Shown: in pieces, positions 6,744-14,700 of the stretch
Layout: each line of letters starts with the position of its first letter
Numbering within the stretch: the stretch's first letter is position 1
Assembly (NCBI GenBank): GCA_002368805.1
Contig: DFFH01000032.1
Coordinates: 1-21,916, forward strand
Source of the DNA: Mageeibacillus sp. UBA3781
Lineage (GTDB): Bacteria; Bacillota; Clostridia; Saccharofermentanales; Saccharofermentanaceae
DNA length: 21,916 bases
Direction: 5' to 3'
The notes under the pieces: model-generated
Database searches by the model: none
What the model saw: only the letters and a program-made list of their open reading frames with translations
What the model was told of the DNA's origin: nothing
Translations under genes and position numbers: made by a program

Positions 6744-9173
6744 TTATCCTTCGATCTCTTCTGTCTTATAGATGAACTTCACCGAGCCATCCATATCATC
6801 AGCGATACCTGCGTAGTTGCAGTATTCCTTCGATACTTCAAGTGTGGCGCGAAGTCTTGTAACAACTCCGGCAAGATCTCCATCCACAAGCTCGACGAGC
6901 TTCTGGATGCCCTTCTCGTTGAACTCTTTCATGCCGTCTGACAGCTGCATCGAACCGTCACGAAGTTTCGTTACGCCTTCCACCAATGCCGGAAGTCCAT
7001 CCTTCAGTGTCAGGATACCGTCACAGAGCTCCGCCATGCCATCCTTGACCTGTTTCGTTCCTTTCTTCAGATCCGAAGTTCCCTTTTTCAGTTCGCCCGC
7101 ACCTGCGAGGACTTTTCTGACACCTCCGGTATAATCCAGAAGTCCTAAGTAGAATGCATTATATCCGTCGAGGCTTGCTTTCAGTGCGATCACTTTCTGT
7201 GCACCGGCGGAGGCTGCCTTCAGTTTCGATTGCACCTCATCGCCCGCCATCGTCTCGGAGATCGCTTTTTCCACCTGGGCATCCGTATTCTTATCGATCA
7301 GCGCCTTAATATCCGAGGATGCCATGGTCTCGCTGACCTTCGAGCTGATGATCTTCTGCACATCGGAAGAGGCCATCTGCTGATCGATCGCTGCGCTGAT
7401 CTGGCTCTTCACCTGTGCCGTTTCCATCTGTGCATCCGTGTTCTGCGAAATCAGAGAAGCTACTTCAGAAGTCTTCATCTGCTGATCGACCGCTCCTTCG
7501 ATCTTCTGCTGCGTGGAAGAATCGATCACACCCGCTGCGATACCCTGCTCATACTGTTCTTTGGTCATTCCCTGTGACTCAAGGACCTTCGCAAGAACAC
7601 TCTCACGTACACTTGCAGTGACCGCTGTTTCTACCTGCTGGCGCACTGCCGCTGTCACCTTGCCGGAGACCTCCGCCTTTACTGCCGAAGTTACCTGGGA
7701 CTCGACCTCCGACTGAACTGCCGCCGTGACCTGCGAGCGGATGTAGTCGCGTTTACCCTCGACCGCAGATGTTACTGTTTCCAGCGCCTGCTGATATACA
7801 GCCGAATCATCCAGTGATTTGATTACATTGTTGAGGACCTCTGAATAATTCGAGATCGTCATTTTCGGAACAGAGATCCCTGCTGCTGTAAGCTGTTCCT
7901 GCGCAGTTGCCAGAAGTGACTCGAAGACTTTCTTTGCTCCGTCATTCAGTTCAGCAGAATGGGAATCCAGTTCGGACATACCGGCGTAAAGATCGCCCAT
8001 GCCCTTATCCACTTTTCCGGCACCATCATCCACTGCGGCCGTTCCGTTCTTAAGTTTCACTGCGCCGTCCGCAAGTTTATTCACACCATCGACCAGTTCT
8101 TCCGACTTGGTCAGAAGCGTGCACATACCGTCATACAGATCAGAAGAACCGTCGATCAGCTGATCCATCGCATCGGTCAGTTCCTTCATCGAGGCGTTCA
8201 GATCCAGAGGCTCCTCCGAACCATCTGCTCCGGCTCCGGCCGCACCAGTCCCCAGTGCACCTCCGCTGAGTTTATCCGGGTCGATCTGGTTAAGAAGCTC
8301 GGTGGAAGCGATCGTTACAGTCATGCCGAGACTGAAGTTTACACAGTCTGCCGAGATCTCCACATAGTCCGGGATCTCCATCTTATCCGGTGTGATCCCC
8401 AGATCTTCGGAAAGTCCCGGGAACGCAAATCCGACGACTACTGTTCGGCTTCCGTCATTGACGATCTTGCCGTTGGATACCGACACATTGGAGAATACGG
8501 CATTATCCATCAGCACACCCGTCAGCATCGTAAACGGTACATAGAGAGTCTCCTGTTTGCCGTCGATCTCCTTCGTGACGGACGTGTTGTTCTTATACTC
8601 GTAGCGGATCGTGACGCGTCCGCTCTTCCCGATCAGTTCCTCCGGCGTGATCGGCGATCCGTCGAGGAAATACGACACCTTCATATCGACGGGAAGTTCT
8701 TTTTCAATATTGCCCTGATAGTAGATATCGTCATTGGTGGTATCCCATACACGGGTATTCCCGCCACCCATCGTGAAGCTTTCTCCATCCTTCAGGATCG
8801 AGATATCCGGGAGTTCGGAGACATCTTCCACACCGGTCTTCCCGGCAGTATTTCTGATCCAGTCGCTGACGATGATCTTCTTGACCGATCCTTCACGCCC
8901 GGCGATCACATATACTGTTTCCTCTTTAAAAGCACTTTCCGGGGAGACCGCCCGTGTGCCCGCCGTGGTATCCATATATTTCATCAGATCACTGGAAGTA
9001 TCGCCTGAAACACCGGAGATATCCGCATTCATCTGTTCTTCTGCCACCGGTTCCGAAGATCCGGACTTGGAGTAATAAGCGGCGACTGCGGAGGCTCCTA
9101 CTCCTGCGCTTAAGATGCTTGCCCCGATGATCAAGGCCAGTGTTTTATTTGCCATTGTGTTGATCGTATTCAT
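6744..9173 (-). CDS. YhgE-like secreted coiled-coil partner of the MMPL transporter
   Basis: The 809-residue protein has one N-terminal hydrophobic segment (about 10-32), then a globular region (about 50-320). Next comes an LxxG heptad region typical of YhgE/Pip proteins (about 330-420, with repeats such as LVDGVNKLADGAVKLKNG), a long region of valine/glutamine-rich helical repeats (about 480-650), and a second LxxG stretch (about 690-760). Classical YhgE proteins have C-terminal membrane helices; none are seen here, so this is probably an anchored extracellular protein. Its ATG overlaps the MMPL stop as ATGA, and AAAGGAG lies 8 bases upstream, so translation is coupled. It probably acts with MMPL in moving or docking envelope substrates. 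That role is inferred from gene order. Confidence 0.82.
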   Translation of the reverse strand: MNTINTMANKTLALIIGASILSAGVGASAVAAYYSKSGSSEPVAEEQMNADISGVSGDTSSDLMKYMDTTAGTRAVSPESAFKEETVYVIAGREGSVKKIIVSDWIRNTAGKTGVEDVSELPDISILKDGESFTMGGGNTRVWDTTNDDIYYQGNIEKELPVDMKVSYFLDGSPITPEELIGKSGRVTIRYEYKNNTSVTKEIDGKQETLYVPFTMLTGVLMDNAVFSNVSVSNGKIVNDGSRTVVVGFAFPGLSEDLGITPDKMEIPDYVEISADCVNFSLGMTVTIASTELLNQIDPDKLSGGALGTGAAGAGADGSEEPLDLNASMKELTDAMDQLIDGSSDLYDGMCTLLTKSEELVDGVNKLADGAVKLKNGTAAVDDGAGKVDKGMGDLYAGMSELDSHSAELNDGAKKVFESLLATAQEQLTAAGISVPKMTISNYSEVLNNVIKSLDDSAVYQQALETVTSAVEGKRDYIRSQVTAAVQSEVESQVTSAVKAEVSGKVTAAVRQQVETAVTASVRESVLAKVLESQGMTKEQYEQGIAAGVIDSSTQQKIEGAVDQQMKTSEVASLISQNTDAQMETAQVKSQISAAIDQQMASSDVQKIISSKVSETMASSDIKALIDKNTDAQVEKAISETMAGDEVQSKLKAASAGAQKVIALKASLDGYNAFYLGLLDYTGGVRKVLAGAGELKKGTSDLKKGTKQVKDGMAELCDGILTLKDGLPALVEGVTKLRDGSMQLSDGMKEFNEKGIQKLVELVDGDLAGVVTRLRATLEVSKEYCNYAGIADDMDGSVKFIYKTEEIEG

Positions 9174-11278
9174 ACATACAGCTCCTTTCTTGTTTGAGAA
9201 GACGAATAAGTATCACTTTTTTTCATACCGGCAGTCGTTCTTTTGATCAGTCCGTCAAATGCCATGAGCATGGACGGCAGTATGAAGATGACCAGGATCA
9301 TGGAGATCACGGCGCCTCGAGCCAGGAGGACGCACATCGAACTGATCATATCGACATCCGAGTAGATCGCGACGCCGATCGTCGCTGCAAAGAGTCCTGT
9401 TCCCGATACGATGATCGAGGGGATCGATGTCTTAAGTGCCGTCCATACCGCGTCACGGCACGCAAGTCCGTGCATGCGCTCTTCTTTATATCTGGTCGTC
9501 ATCAGGATCGCATAATCGACTGTCGCGCCGAGCTGGATCGTACTGATAAATACCGGTCCGACGAATGGCATGCTCTGTCCCAGATAGTGCGGAAGTCCGA
9601 GGTTAATGAAGATCGCGAGCTCGATGACCGAGATCAGGATAAACGGCAGCGACACGCTCTTCGTAACAAATGCGATAATCAGGAATACCAGCAGGACGGA
9701 TACGATGTTGACGATACGGAAGTCCTTATCCGTCGTCTCGATCAGATCCTTCGTGCACGGTCCTTCTCCGATCAGAAGGCCCTTCGGGTCATACTTTTTC
9801 AGGATCACGTTCAGCTGGTCGATCTGATCGTTCAGCTCGTCGGTCGCAAGACCATACTGCGAGTTGATCAGCATGAGTTCCCATTTGCCGCCTTTGAGGG
9901 TGCTCATGATCTCCTGCGGCAGAACATCCTGCGGGACATCCGCGCCGATCAGCGATTCCAGCGACAGGACATAGTTTATGCCATTCACCTTCTCCATCTC
10001 GGAGATCATCTTACGCGTCACGTCCGGATCGAGCGTCGAATCGGTCAGCACCATATGCTGTGTCGCCATTCCAAAGTCACTCTGCAGTTTTTTGTTCGCG
10101 ACGACATTCGGCATATCCTGCGGGATCGACACGGAGATATCGTAATAGACTTCGTTGCTGGCCTTCTTATATCCGTAGAAAGACGGTACCAGAAGGATCG
10201 CAAACAGGATGAGGAATACCGGGAAGATCTTGACGATCCCTTTGGAAAAAGCACCTCCACCCGGAATGAGCGATCTATGTCTGCTTTTCTGCAGCGGCTT
10301 ATCCAGTACCAGGATCATAGCAGGAAGTACGGTCACGCATCCGATCACACCGATGATGACGCCCTTCGCCATGACAAGACCGAGGTCACGTCCCATGGTA
10401 AAGCTCATGAAGCACAGAGCGATGAATCCGGCAACCGTGGTGATGGAGCTTCCGATCACGCTGGTGAGCGTCTGCCGGATCGCGACCATCATCGCCTCTT
10501 TATTATCGGGGTATTTCTCTCTTTGTTCGTTATAGCTGTGCCACAGGAAGATGGAATAGTCCATGGTGACCGCCAGCTGAAGAACAGCGGAGAGTGCTTT
10601 TGTAATATAGGAGATCTCGCCGAAGAAGATATTACTTCCGAGATTAAGGATGATCATCATGCCGATGGAAAGAAGGAATACGACCGGGGCGAGGAAACTG
10701 TCCAGCAGGAGCATCATGGCGACAAGTGCCAGCGCGACCGCGATCGCCACATAGATCGGCTCTTCTTTCTCGCACAGTTCCTTGAGGTCGGTAACCAGCG
10801 CGGACATGCCGGAAACGAAGCACTCTTTATCCGCGATTTTTCTGATGCTCGTGATGGCCTGCATCGTCTCATCCGCCGAAGTGGATGTATCGTAGAAGAC
10901 GGCCATGATGGTCGAGTGATCGGTATTAAAGGCATCGTACAGTTTCTTCGGCAGCATCTCCATCGGGACAGACAGATCAAAGATCGAATCGTACCAGATG
11001 ACCGACTCGACGTGCTCGACCTGTGCGATCTTCTCTTTCAGAGAAGCCACCTGAAGCGGTGTCATATCCTCTACGATGACGAATGAAAAAGCACCTTTGC
11101 CGAATTCCTTCAGCAGCTCGTCCTGACCGATAACGGTCTCCATGTCTTTCGGCAGGTAATCGAGCATATCATAGTTCACTCTCGTTCCGATGTAGCCGAA
11201 AACAGACGGGATCAAAAGCAGAAAAGTAATGATCAGGATCAGGACTCTGTATTTAACTACGGCTTTTGAAAAACTCAT
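9170..11278 (-). CDS. MMPL/RND-type membrane transporter
   Basis: The 702-residue protein has the RND duplication. Helix 1 is at about 10-30, a large extracellular loop follows to about 175, then helices 2-6. The second half has the same pattern with a helix near 350, a loop to about 515 and five helices. MTMDYSIF and GATVDYAIL in the two halves are the matching transmembrane 4 motifs, whose acidic residues carry the proton relay in this family. MMPL proteins export lipids, drugs or peptides. The ATG at 11276-11278 is preferred over one 18 bases upstream because GGAAGGGAG precedes it and it overlaps the DUF308 stop as ATGA. The downstream YhgE-like gene overlaps in the same way. Confidence 0.92.
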   Translation of the reverse strand: MSFSKAVVKYRVLILIITFLLLIPSVFGYIGTRVNYDMLDYLPKDMETVIGQDELLKEFGKGAFSFVIVEDMTPLQVASLKEKIAQVEHVESVIWYDSIFDLSVPMEMLPKKLYDAFNTDHSTIMAVFYDTSTSADETMQAITSIRKIADKECFVSGMSALVTDLKELCEKEEPIYVAIAVALALVAMMLLLDSFLAPVVFLLSIGMMIILNLGSNIFFGEISYITKALSAVLQLAVTMDYSIFLWHSYNEQREKYPDNKEAMMVAIRQTLTSVIGSSITTVAGFIALCFMSFTMGRDLGLVMAKGVIIGVIGCVTVLPAMILVLDKPLQKSRHRSLIPGGGAFSKGIVKIFPVFLILFAILLVPSFYGYKKASNEVYYDISVSIPQDMPNVVANKKLQSDFGMATQHMVLTDSTLDPDVTRKMISEMEKVNGINYVLSLESLIGADVPQDVLPQEIMSTLKGGKWELMLINSQYGLATDELNDQIDQLNVILKKYDPKGLLIGEGPCTKDLIETTDKDFRIVNIVSVLLVFLIIAFVTKSVSLPFILISVIELAIFINLGLPHYLGQSMPFVGPVFISTIQLGATVDYAILMTTRYKEERMHGLACRDAVWTALKTSIPSIIVSGTGLFAATIGVAIYSDVDMISSMCVLLARGAVISMILVIFILPSMLMAFDGLIKRTTAGMKKSDTYSSSQTRKELYV

Positions 11279-11889
11279 TTTCTTTCTCCCTTCCAAGGAA
11301 TATCTTCAAGATCCGGATCGATATTATCCGGGAACTGGTTTTTGATGATCTTTACCGTGCAGACCGCCACCGAAAGATTCAGGATACCTTCGGCCACAAG
11401 CGCGATGCCGAGGAGCGTGATCAGGGTCTCTGCCGAGCTTCCGGGGCGGAACATCAGCAGGAGACCGAGGAGCCCGGCGACGATCGCGCCACCGAAGATG
11501 AACCACCAGTCGGGAATGCCGAATTCTTTCGATTCTTTTGCGATTCTTGCCTTGAAAAAAGCATCCGCCATGATAAGAACACCCATCGCGATCACGATCA
11601 GGTTCACTGCGTGGATCGGGTGCACCAGGACAGCAATACCGAGCACCGCCAGAACAGATCCGAACTCCAGATCATACTGGAAAGCCAGACGGAAAAGATC
11701 CTTCGAGAAATACCCGACGATCTTTACGATACCGAAGACGATCAGGGCGATTCCGAGAAGCGTCCCGAGAAGGCGGGTGCCGATATCCGCATGAAGGATC
11801 AATCCTGTGCCCAGTACGCAGAAAAGGATCGACATAACCACATATCCGGTCTTTGCGATCCTCATCGGAGCAATCGAACGCATCTTCAT
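11275..11889 (-). CDS. DUF308 (HdeD-like) membrane protein
   Basis: The 204-residue protein has about six hydrophobic helices grouped as three repeats of two, the DUF308 pattern. Each repeat has a 'LGIALIVFGI'-type helix, including LGTLLGIALIVFGIVKI and LITLLGIALVAEGILNL. HdeD-like proteins are linked to acid resistance in enterobacteria, but that role should not be carried over here. GGAGG lies 9 bases before the ATG. The gene overlaps MMPL by 4 bases, so the three membrane genes form one coupled operon under the upstream TetR-type regulator. The 214 bases to tetR hold a terminator and a tRNA-like fragment. No clear -35/-10 pair was found. Confidence 0.85.
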   Translation of the reverse strand: MKMRSIAPMRIAKTGYVVMSILFCVLGTGLILHADIGTRLLGTLLGIALIVFGIVKIVGYFSKDLFRLAFQYDLEFGSVLAVLGIAVLVHPIHAVNLIVIAMGVLIMADAFFKARIAKESKEFGIPDWWFIFGGAIVAGLLGLLLMFRPGSSAETLITLLGIALVAEGILNLSVAVCTVKIIKNQFPDNIDPDLEDIPWKGERK

Positions 11890-12020
11890 AAATCTTCACC
11901 TCCGTACATATTCAAAGACCGCCTCTTCTCCCGGAGATCCCCCGGGGAAACCACAGTCTTATCAATCATCTGCTATGAGGATACTTCGCCGGCACTTGAT
12001 CGGAAACGGACAGCCAAAAG

Positions 12021-12047
12021 CCCCGTGCCTGAAATTCAGACACGGAG
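12021..12047 (-). terminator. Probable terminator of the tetR gene
   Basis: CCGTG, one mismatch and CTGA pair with TCAG, one mismatch and CACGG around a 3-base loop. On the minus strand the hairpin is followed by GGGCTTTTGG, a short T-tract. It lies 57 bases after the tetR stop. The sequence is closely related to the hairpin at 13963-13991. Confidence 0.6.
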
Positions 12048-12073
12048 CAGGTTTTGTCTAAAAAGTAATAAAT

Positions 12074-12099
12074 CAGTTGGATAGATACAGGTTCGATCC
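12074..12099 (+). other. tRNA-like fragment (D-arm joined to T-arm)
   Basis: CAGTTGGATAGA (12074-12085) equals a common tRNA D-arm, and ACAGGTTCGATCC (12087-12099) equals a common T-arm; only one base separates them. The acceptor and anticodon arms are missing, so it cannot be a working tRNA. It may be the scar of a deleted tRNA or of an integration event. It ends just before the tetR stop codon complement. Chance resemblance is possible. Confidence 0.4.
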
Positions 12100-12103
12100 C
12101 GGG

Positions 12104-12685
12104 TTACTTGTCTTCTTTTTGTTTTTCTGCAGCCCGCATGATCATCTCCTCCGCCATGCCTTTATAGAGCTGGCAGAAACGGATAATATGTGCTTCCACA
12201 TTTGACTCCATCTTCTGGTTGAGCCACTCGATCGCAAGCCCGAAGCATTCACAGCGGTAGAAACGGAGGATAATCTCCGCATCGGACGGAGCGATCACCA
12301 CATCGTGGAAAAGTGTTTTTGCATAGGTAGTAACAACGTAGTCACAGACCTTCCACAGATACTGCTCGAAGACATCGCGGCTTACGGAATTATAGATATG
12401 AAGGATCGCCCGGCGATTCTGCTCGCAGAAGGAAATGGCGGCCCGGAGTGCCGTCTCGATCGAATCGATCGTATCGTACTTTTCTATGATCGCATCTGCC
12501 TCATCCTTTACCATTTCCTCGACCAGAGACGGCAGATCCTGATAGTAGTAATAGAAAGAATTTCTGTTGATCCCGCATTTCTCCACGATCATCTTGACCG
12601 TGATACTGGACATCGGAAGCTCCTCAAGAAGTTCCACAAACGTCTTCTTGATGGCATCTTTCATAAAACTCGGCATAAGCGTCAT
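12104..12685 (-). CDS. TetR/AcrR-family transcriptional regulator
   Basis: The 193-residue protein has an N-terminal helix-turn-helix (about residues 27-55: SITVKMIVEKCGINRNSFYYYY). The 'NRNSFYYYYQD' recognition helix is typical of the TetR subgroup that carries a DhaS-like C-terminal domain. The rest is an all-helical ligand domain. It lies directly upstream of the DUF308-MMPL-YhgE-like operon on the same strand and probably represses it. Two starts are possible: the ATG at 12683-12685, with AAGGG 8 bases upstream, or the ATG at 12674-12676, with AAGGAG 11 bases upstream. A hairpin terminator after the gene separates it from the operon, so the operon probably has its own operator that I could not identify. 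Confidence 0.9.
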   Translation of the reverse strand: MTLMPSFMKDAIKKTFVELLEELPMSSITVKMIVEKCGINRNSFYYYYQDLPSLVEEMVKDEADAIIEKYDTIDSIETALRAAISFCEQNRRAILHIYNSVSRDVFEQYLWKVCDYVVTTYAKTLFHDVVIAPSDAEIILRFYRCECFGLAIEWLNQKMESNVEAHIIRFCQLYKGMAEEMIMRAAEKQKEDK

Positions 12686-12719
12686 TGCTCCTTCCCTTCA
12701 TACTAGATAAGCCATACCT

Positions 12720-12725
12720 ATTATA
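12720..12725 (-). promoter_or_regulatory. -10 box of the tetR promoter
   Basis: A perfect TATAAT on the minus strand lies 34 bases before the tetR start codon. The -35 region (about 12742-12748, ATTCAA-like) is weak and coincides with the outermost half-site of the 53-bp array. A protein bound to the array could therefore affect tetR transcription. Confidence 0.55.
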
Positions 12726-12744
12726 CCCCATCCGTACAAACTTG

Positions 12745-13046
12745 AATGGCGAATAATATACGATGCCAAGTTTTGCCACCTTGGGAAGCAGGATTTTGGT
12801 GGCTAAGATTGCGGGTTCCCTTGTTTCGCCACCTTCGATCATTCCTTTTCGTGTGGTGAATAATTAAATACGTCACATTCGCCACCTTCCGTTCGTTATT
12901 TAAGGTGGCGAATCTCATCACCTATCTTCTCTCGCCACTACTGATAGTGCTTTTCAAGGTGGCTGATTACGGATCAATCAGATTTCGCCACCTCCTCTTC
13001 CCTTCATCATGGTGGTCAATCCAGGCAAATCTTAACTTTCGCCACC
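12745..13046. repeat. 53-bp-period array of alternating GCCACC and GGTGGC half-sites
   Basis: GCCACC-type half-sites (consensus TTCGCCACCTT) start at 12775, 12828, 12881, 12934, 12987 and 13041, spaced 53, 53, 53, 53 and 54. The inverted half-sites (GGTGGC, consensus AAGGTGGCGAA) start at 12745 (degenerate), 12798, about 12852 (degenerate), 12904, 12958 and 13011. The distance from GCCACC to the next GGTGGC is 23-24, and from GGTGGC to the next GCCACC 29-30. The sequences between half-sites are all different. This fills the 346-base gap between tetR and the broken nuclease-like gene. The last half-site overlaps the 3' end of that gene. One GTGCTTTT copy lies in the fourth unit (12947). Confidence 0.9.
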
Positions 13047-13862
13047 TTTTATGACCTTCCTGAGAAATTCCACCTGAAAAGCATCCCAAACATTGTTCCG
13101 GAATCGTTCAGGATCAAATGGTGCATATGATGTCTCCGACGTAAGAATAAGATTCTTCCCTGTGAATATTCCGTTTTCTCCGTATTCCTGAAGTTTGATC
13201 AGTGCGGCCTTTCGATAATCCGGATCTTCGAGCATACCGAGATGTTCGTGATAGACCACTCTGTGATGCGCAATATCCAGCAAGGTGAAATCCGGGTAAC
13301 GCGTCTTCCCGTTGCGAAGTACGACAGGACACTCATATTTGTATGGGATCCCCAGTTCAAAATACACATTCGCGATAAACACTTCCGTCTTGGATCGTAC
13401 CAGGTCACCTCGTCTGGTCCGAAAAGTCAGTCTCTCAGGGTACTGCGGATTTCCCGCATACGTCTTTGCTAACCACATATCGGCATACGTCCCGCCATCG
13501 AGAAGCACGGGCGACACCAACATCTTCCTACCTTCACTTAGAGTCCGATACAAGTGATCCGCAGGTCTGGTCTTCATAAGCCCGAGATATTTTTCAAGCA
13601 GCGATCTCTCTTTCTTTGCAGATTCAAGAATGTGCGACAAGTAGTCTTTCTCCGCCAGTTTTACTGCCAGATCCCTGTTCTACTTATGGATGTACTTACC
13701 ATGCGAATAAGCCTCGAGCACCTGAAAATATCGGGTAGATCCATTTCTCCGCTCGACTCGCACTCTGCCGGCCGGAGCCTGCCTAAGGATCTCCTCCGTC
13801 GAAGAGATTACTTCGTCCAGCTGCCTTTTCCTGATCGTCAATTCCCTCAACAAGCTTTCCAT
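13032..13862 (-). pseudogene. PD-(D/E)XK nuclease-like gene broken by an in-frame TAG
   Basis: An ATG at 13860-13862, with AGGAGG 5 bases upstream, opens a frame of 60 codons ending in GKYIHK-TAG (stop at 13680-13682). The same frame continues without interruption for another 215 codons (NRDLAVKLAEKDYLSHIL and onward) to 13032. The joined product of about 276 residues has a coiled-coil N-terminus and a C-terminal core: RSKTEVFIANVYFELGIPYKYE, then YPDFTLL, 14 residues, then YHEHLGM. This resembles a PD-(D/E)XK-type nuclease core, with EH in place of ExK. I recall similar uncharacterised proteins as common in Clostridia. One base change (AAG or CAG to TAG) explains the break. The C-terminus KGGES is encoded by the outer half-site of the repeat array. 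No partner gene is present. Confidence 0.72.
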
Positions 13863-13962
13863 ATCCGCCTCCTCGCAAAGTAATGCCTTTATTGAACTAT
13901 CGTACACGCGTGCGGCGCAATATTTTATATGAGTAGTTCTGTGACTTTTTTGAAAAGAACTT

Positions 13963-13991
13963 GCCCTGCATCTGATATTCAGACACAGGGC
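13963..13991 (-). terminator. Terminator of the lipoprotein operon
   Basis: GCCCTG (13963-13968) pairs with CAGGGC (13986-13991), and inside it TCTGA pairs with TCAGA around a 3-base loop, with a 2x2 internal loop. On the minus strand it is followed by AAGTTCTTTTC. It lies 32 bases past the last lipoprotein stop. It shares ATTCAGACAC and the overall form with the hairpin at 12021-12047. Confidence 0.65.
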
Positions 13992-14022
13992 GCCAAATGG
14001 TAAAAAAGTTAAGGTTTGTATA

Positions 14023-14673
14023 TCACATCGTTTTCAGATCTATCCCCATCGCCAGAAGGATATTCTCCACATTCTTTACATGGTCTGCATCTAAGGCTTC
14101 CATGGAAAAGGAGATCGTATCGTTATAGCCCAGCACAAACAGAGCATCACTCCCTTCCGGAATCTTGCAGTAGTATGCCTCAAGGAAAAAAGCACCTTCT
14201 TCTTTCTTGATTTCCTTTACAACAAGATCCTCTTCATACCATCCGCCATAGTCCAGTGTCTCTTGAACCGCGGCCTTTGCAGATTCTGCATCACTATATA
14301 CCCGGAATAGAATATGTACTGACTTCGTGCCATAGACGCGGATCGTATTCTTCTCTCCTGCATCACGTTCTGTTACCGGTTCGATAGAATCTTTACACGC
14401 TTCGAGGAAAGCTTCTTCCATCTCTTTTGCAGTTTTGATTGCTACAGGCTCCTGACTCGAAGGCTCGGTCGCACTCTCCGATGATTCGGACGTGCTATCC
14501 TCCTGCATAGACGACGTCTCATCTGACTCCGAGGAACTCTCCTCTGATACTGATGCAGTCGTTTCAGATACAGTAGCAGAGGATTCCGTATCCTTTTTTG
14601 ATCCTTTACATCCACATGCCATTGCAATTGCAGAGACAACTGCCAATATCATAATCAGCTTCGCTTTTTTCAT
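14023..14673 (-). CDS. Small secreted lipoprotein with Ser/Glu-rich linker
   Basis: The 216-residue protein has a signal peptide ending in the lipobox AMAC (C20). A low-complexity Ser/Thr/Glu linker (about 26-75) follows, then a compact domain of about 140 residues with no family I recognise. AGGAG lies 10 bases before the ATG. It is the last gene of a three-lipoprotein operon, 27 bases downstream of the solute-binding fusion gene. It carries one GTGCTTTT copy (14188), the only one in this operon. It probably sits on the outer face of the membrane; its function is unknown. Confidence 0.8.
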   Translation of the reverse strand: MKKAKLIMILAVVSAIAMACGCKGSKKDTESSATVSETTASVSEESSSESDETSSMQEDSTSESSESATEPSSQEPVAIKTAKEMEEAFLEACKDSIEPVTERDAGEKNTIRVYGTKSVHILFRVYSDAESAKAAVQETLDYGGWYEEDLVVKEIKKEEGAFFLEAYYCKIPEGSDALFVLGYNDTISFSMEALDADHVKNVENILLAMGIDLKTM

Positions 14674-14700
14674 GGTTTCATTTCTCCTTATACTTAAATA

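Noticed and set aside
9194..11086. Long plus-strand open frame opposite the MMPL gene
   Set aside because: It is antisense to a clear RND transporter, is rich in Asp/Arg/His without domains, and has no ribosome binding site. The same applies to long frames opposite the DUF1846 (4263-5390) and YhgE-like (7959-9008) genes.
12624..12921. Small minus-strand open frames across the array
   Set aside because: They lie across the array or overlap tetR in another frame, have no ribosome binding site, and change frame because 53 is not a multiple of three.
12745..13046. CRISPR array
   Set aside because: Half-sites are short, alternate in orientation and have two gap lengths; no repeat of 20 bases or more is conserved and no cas gene is nearby.
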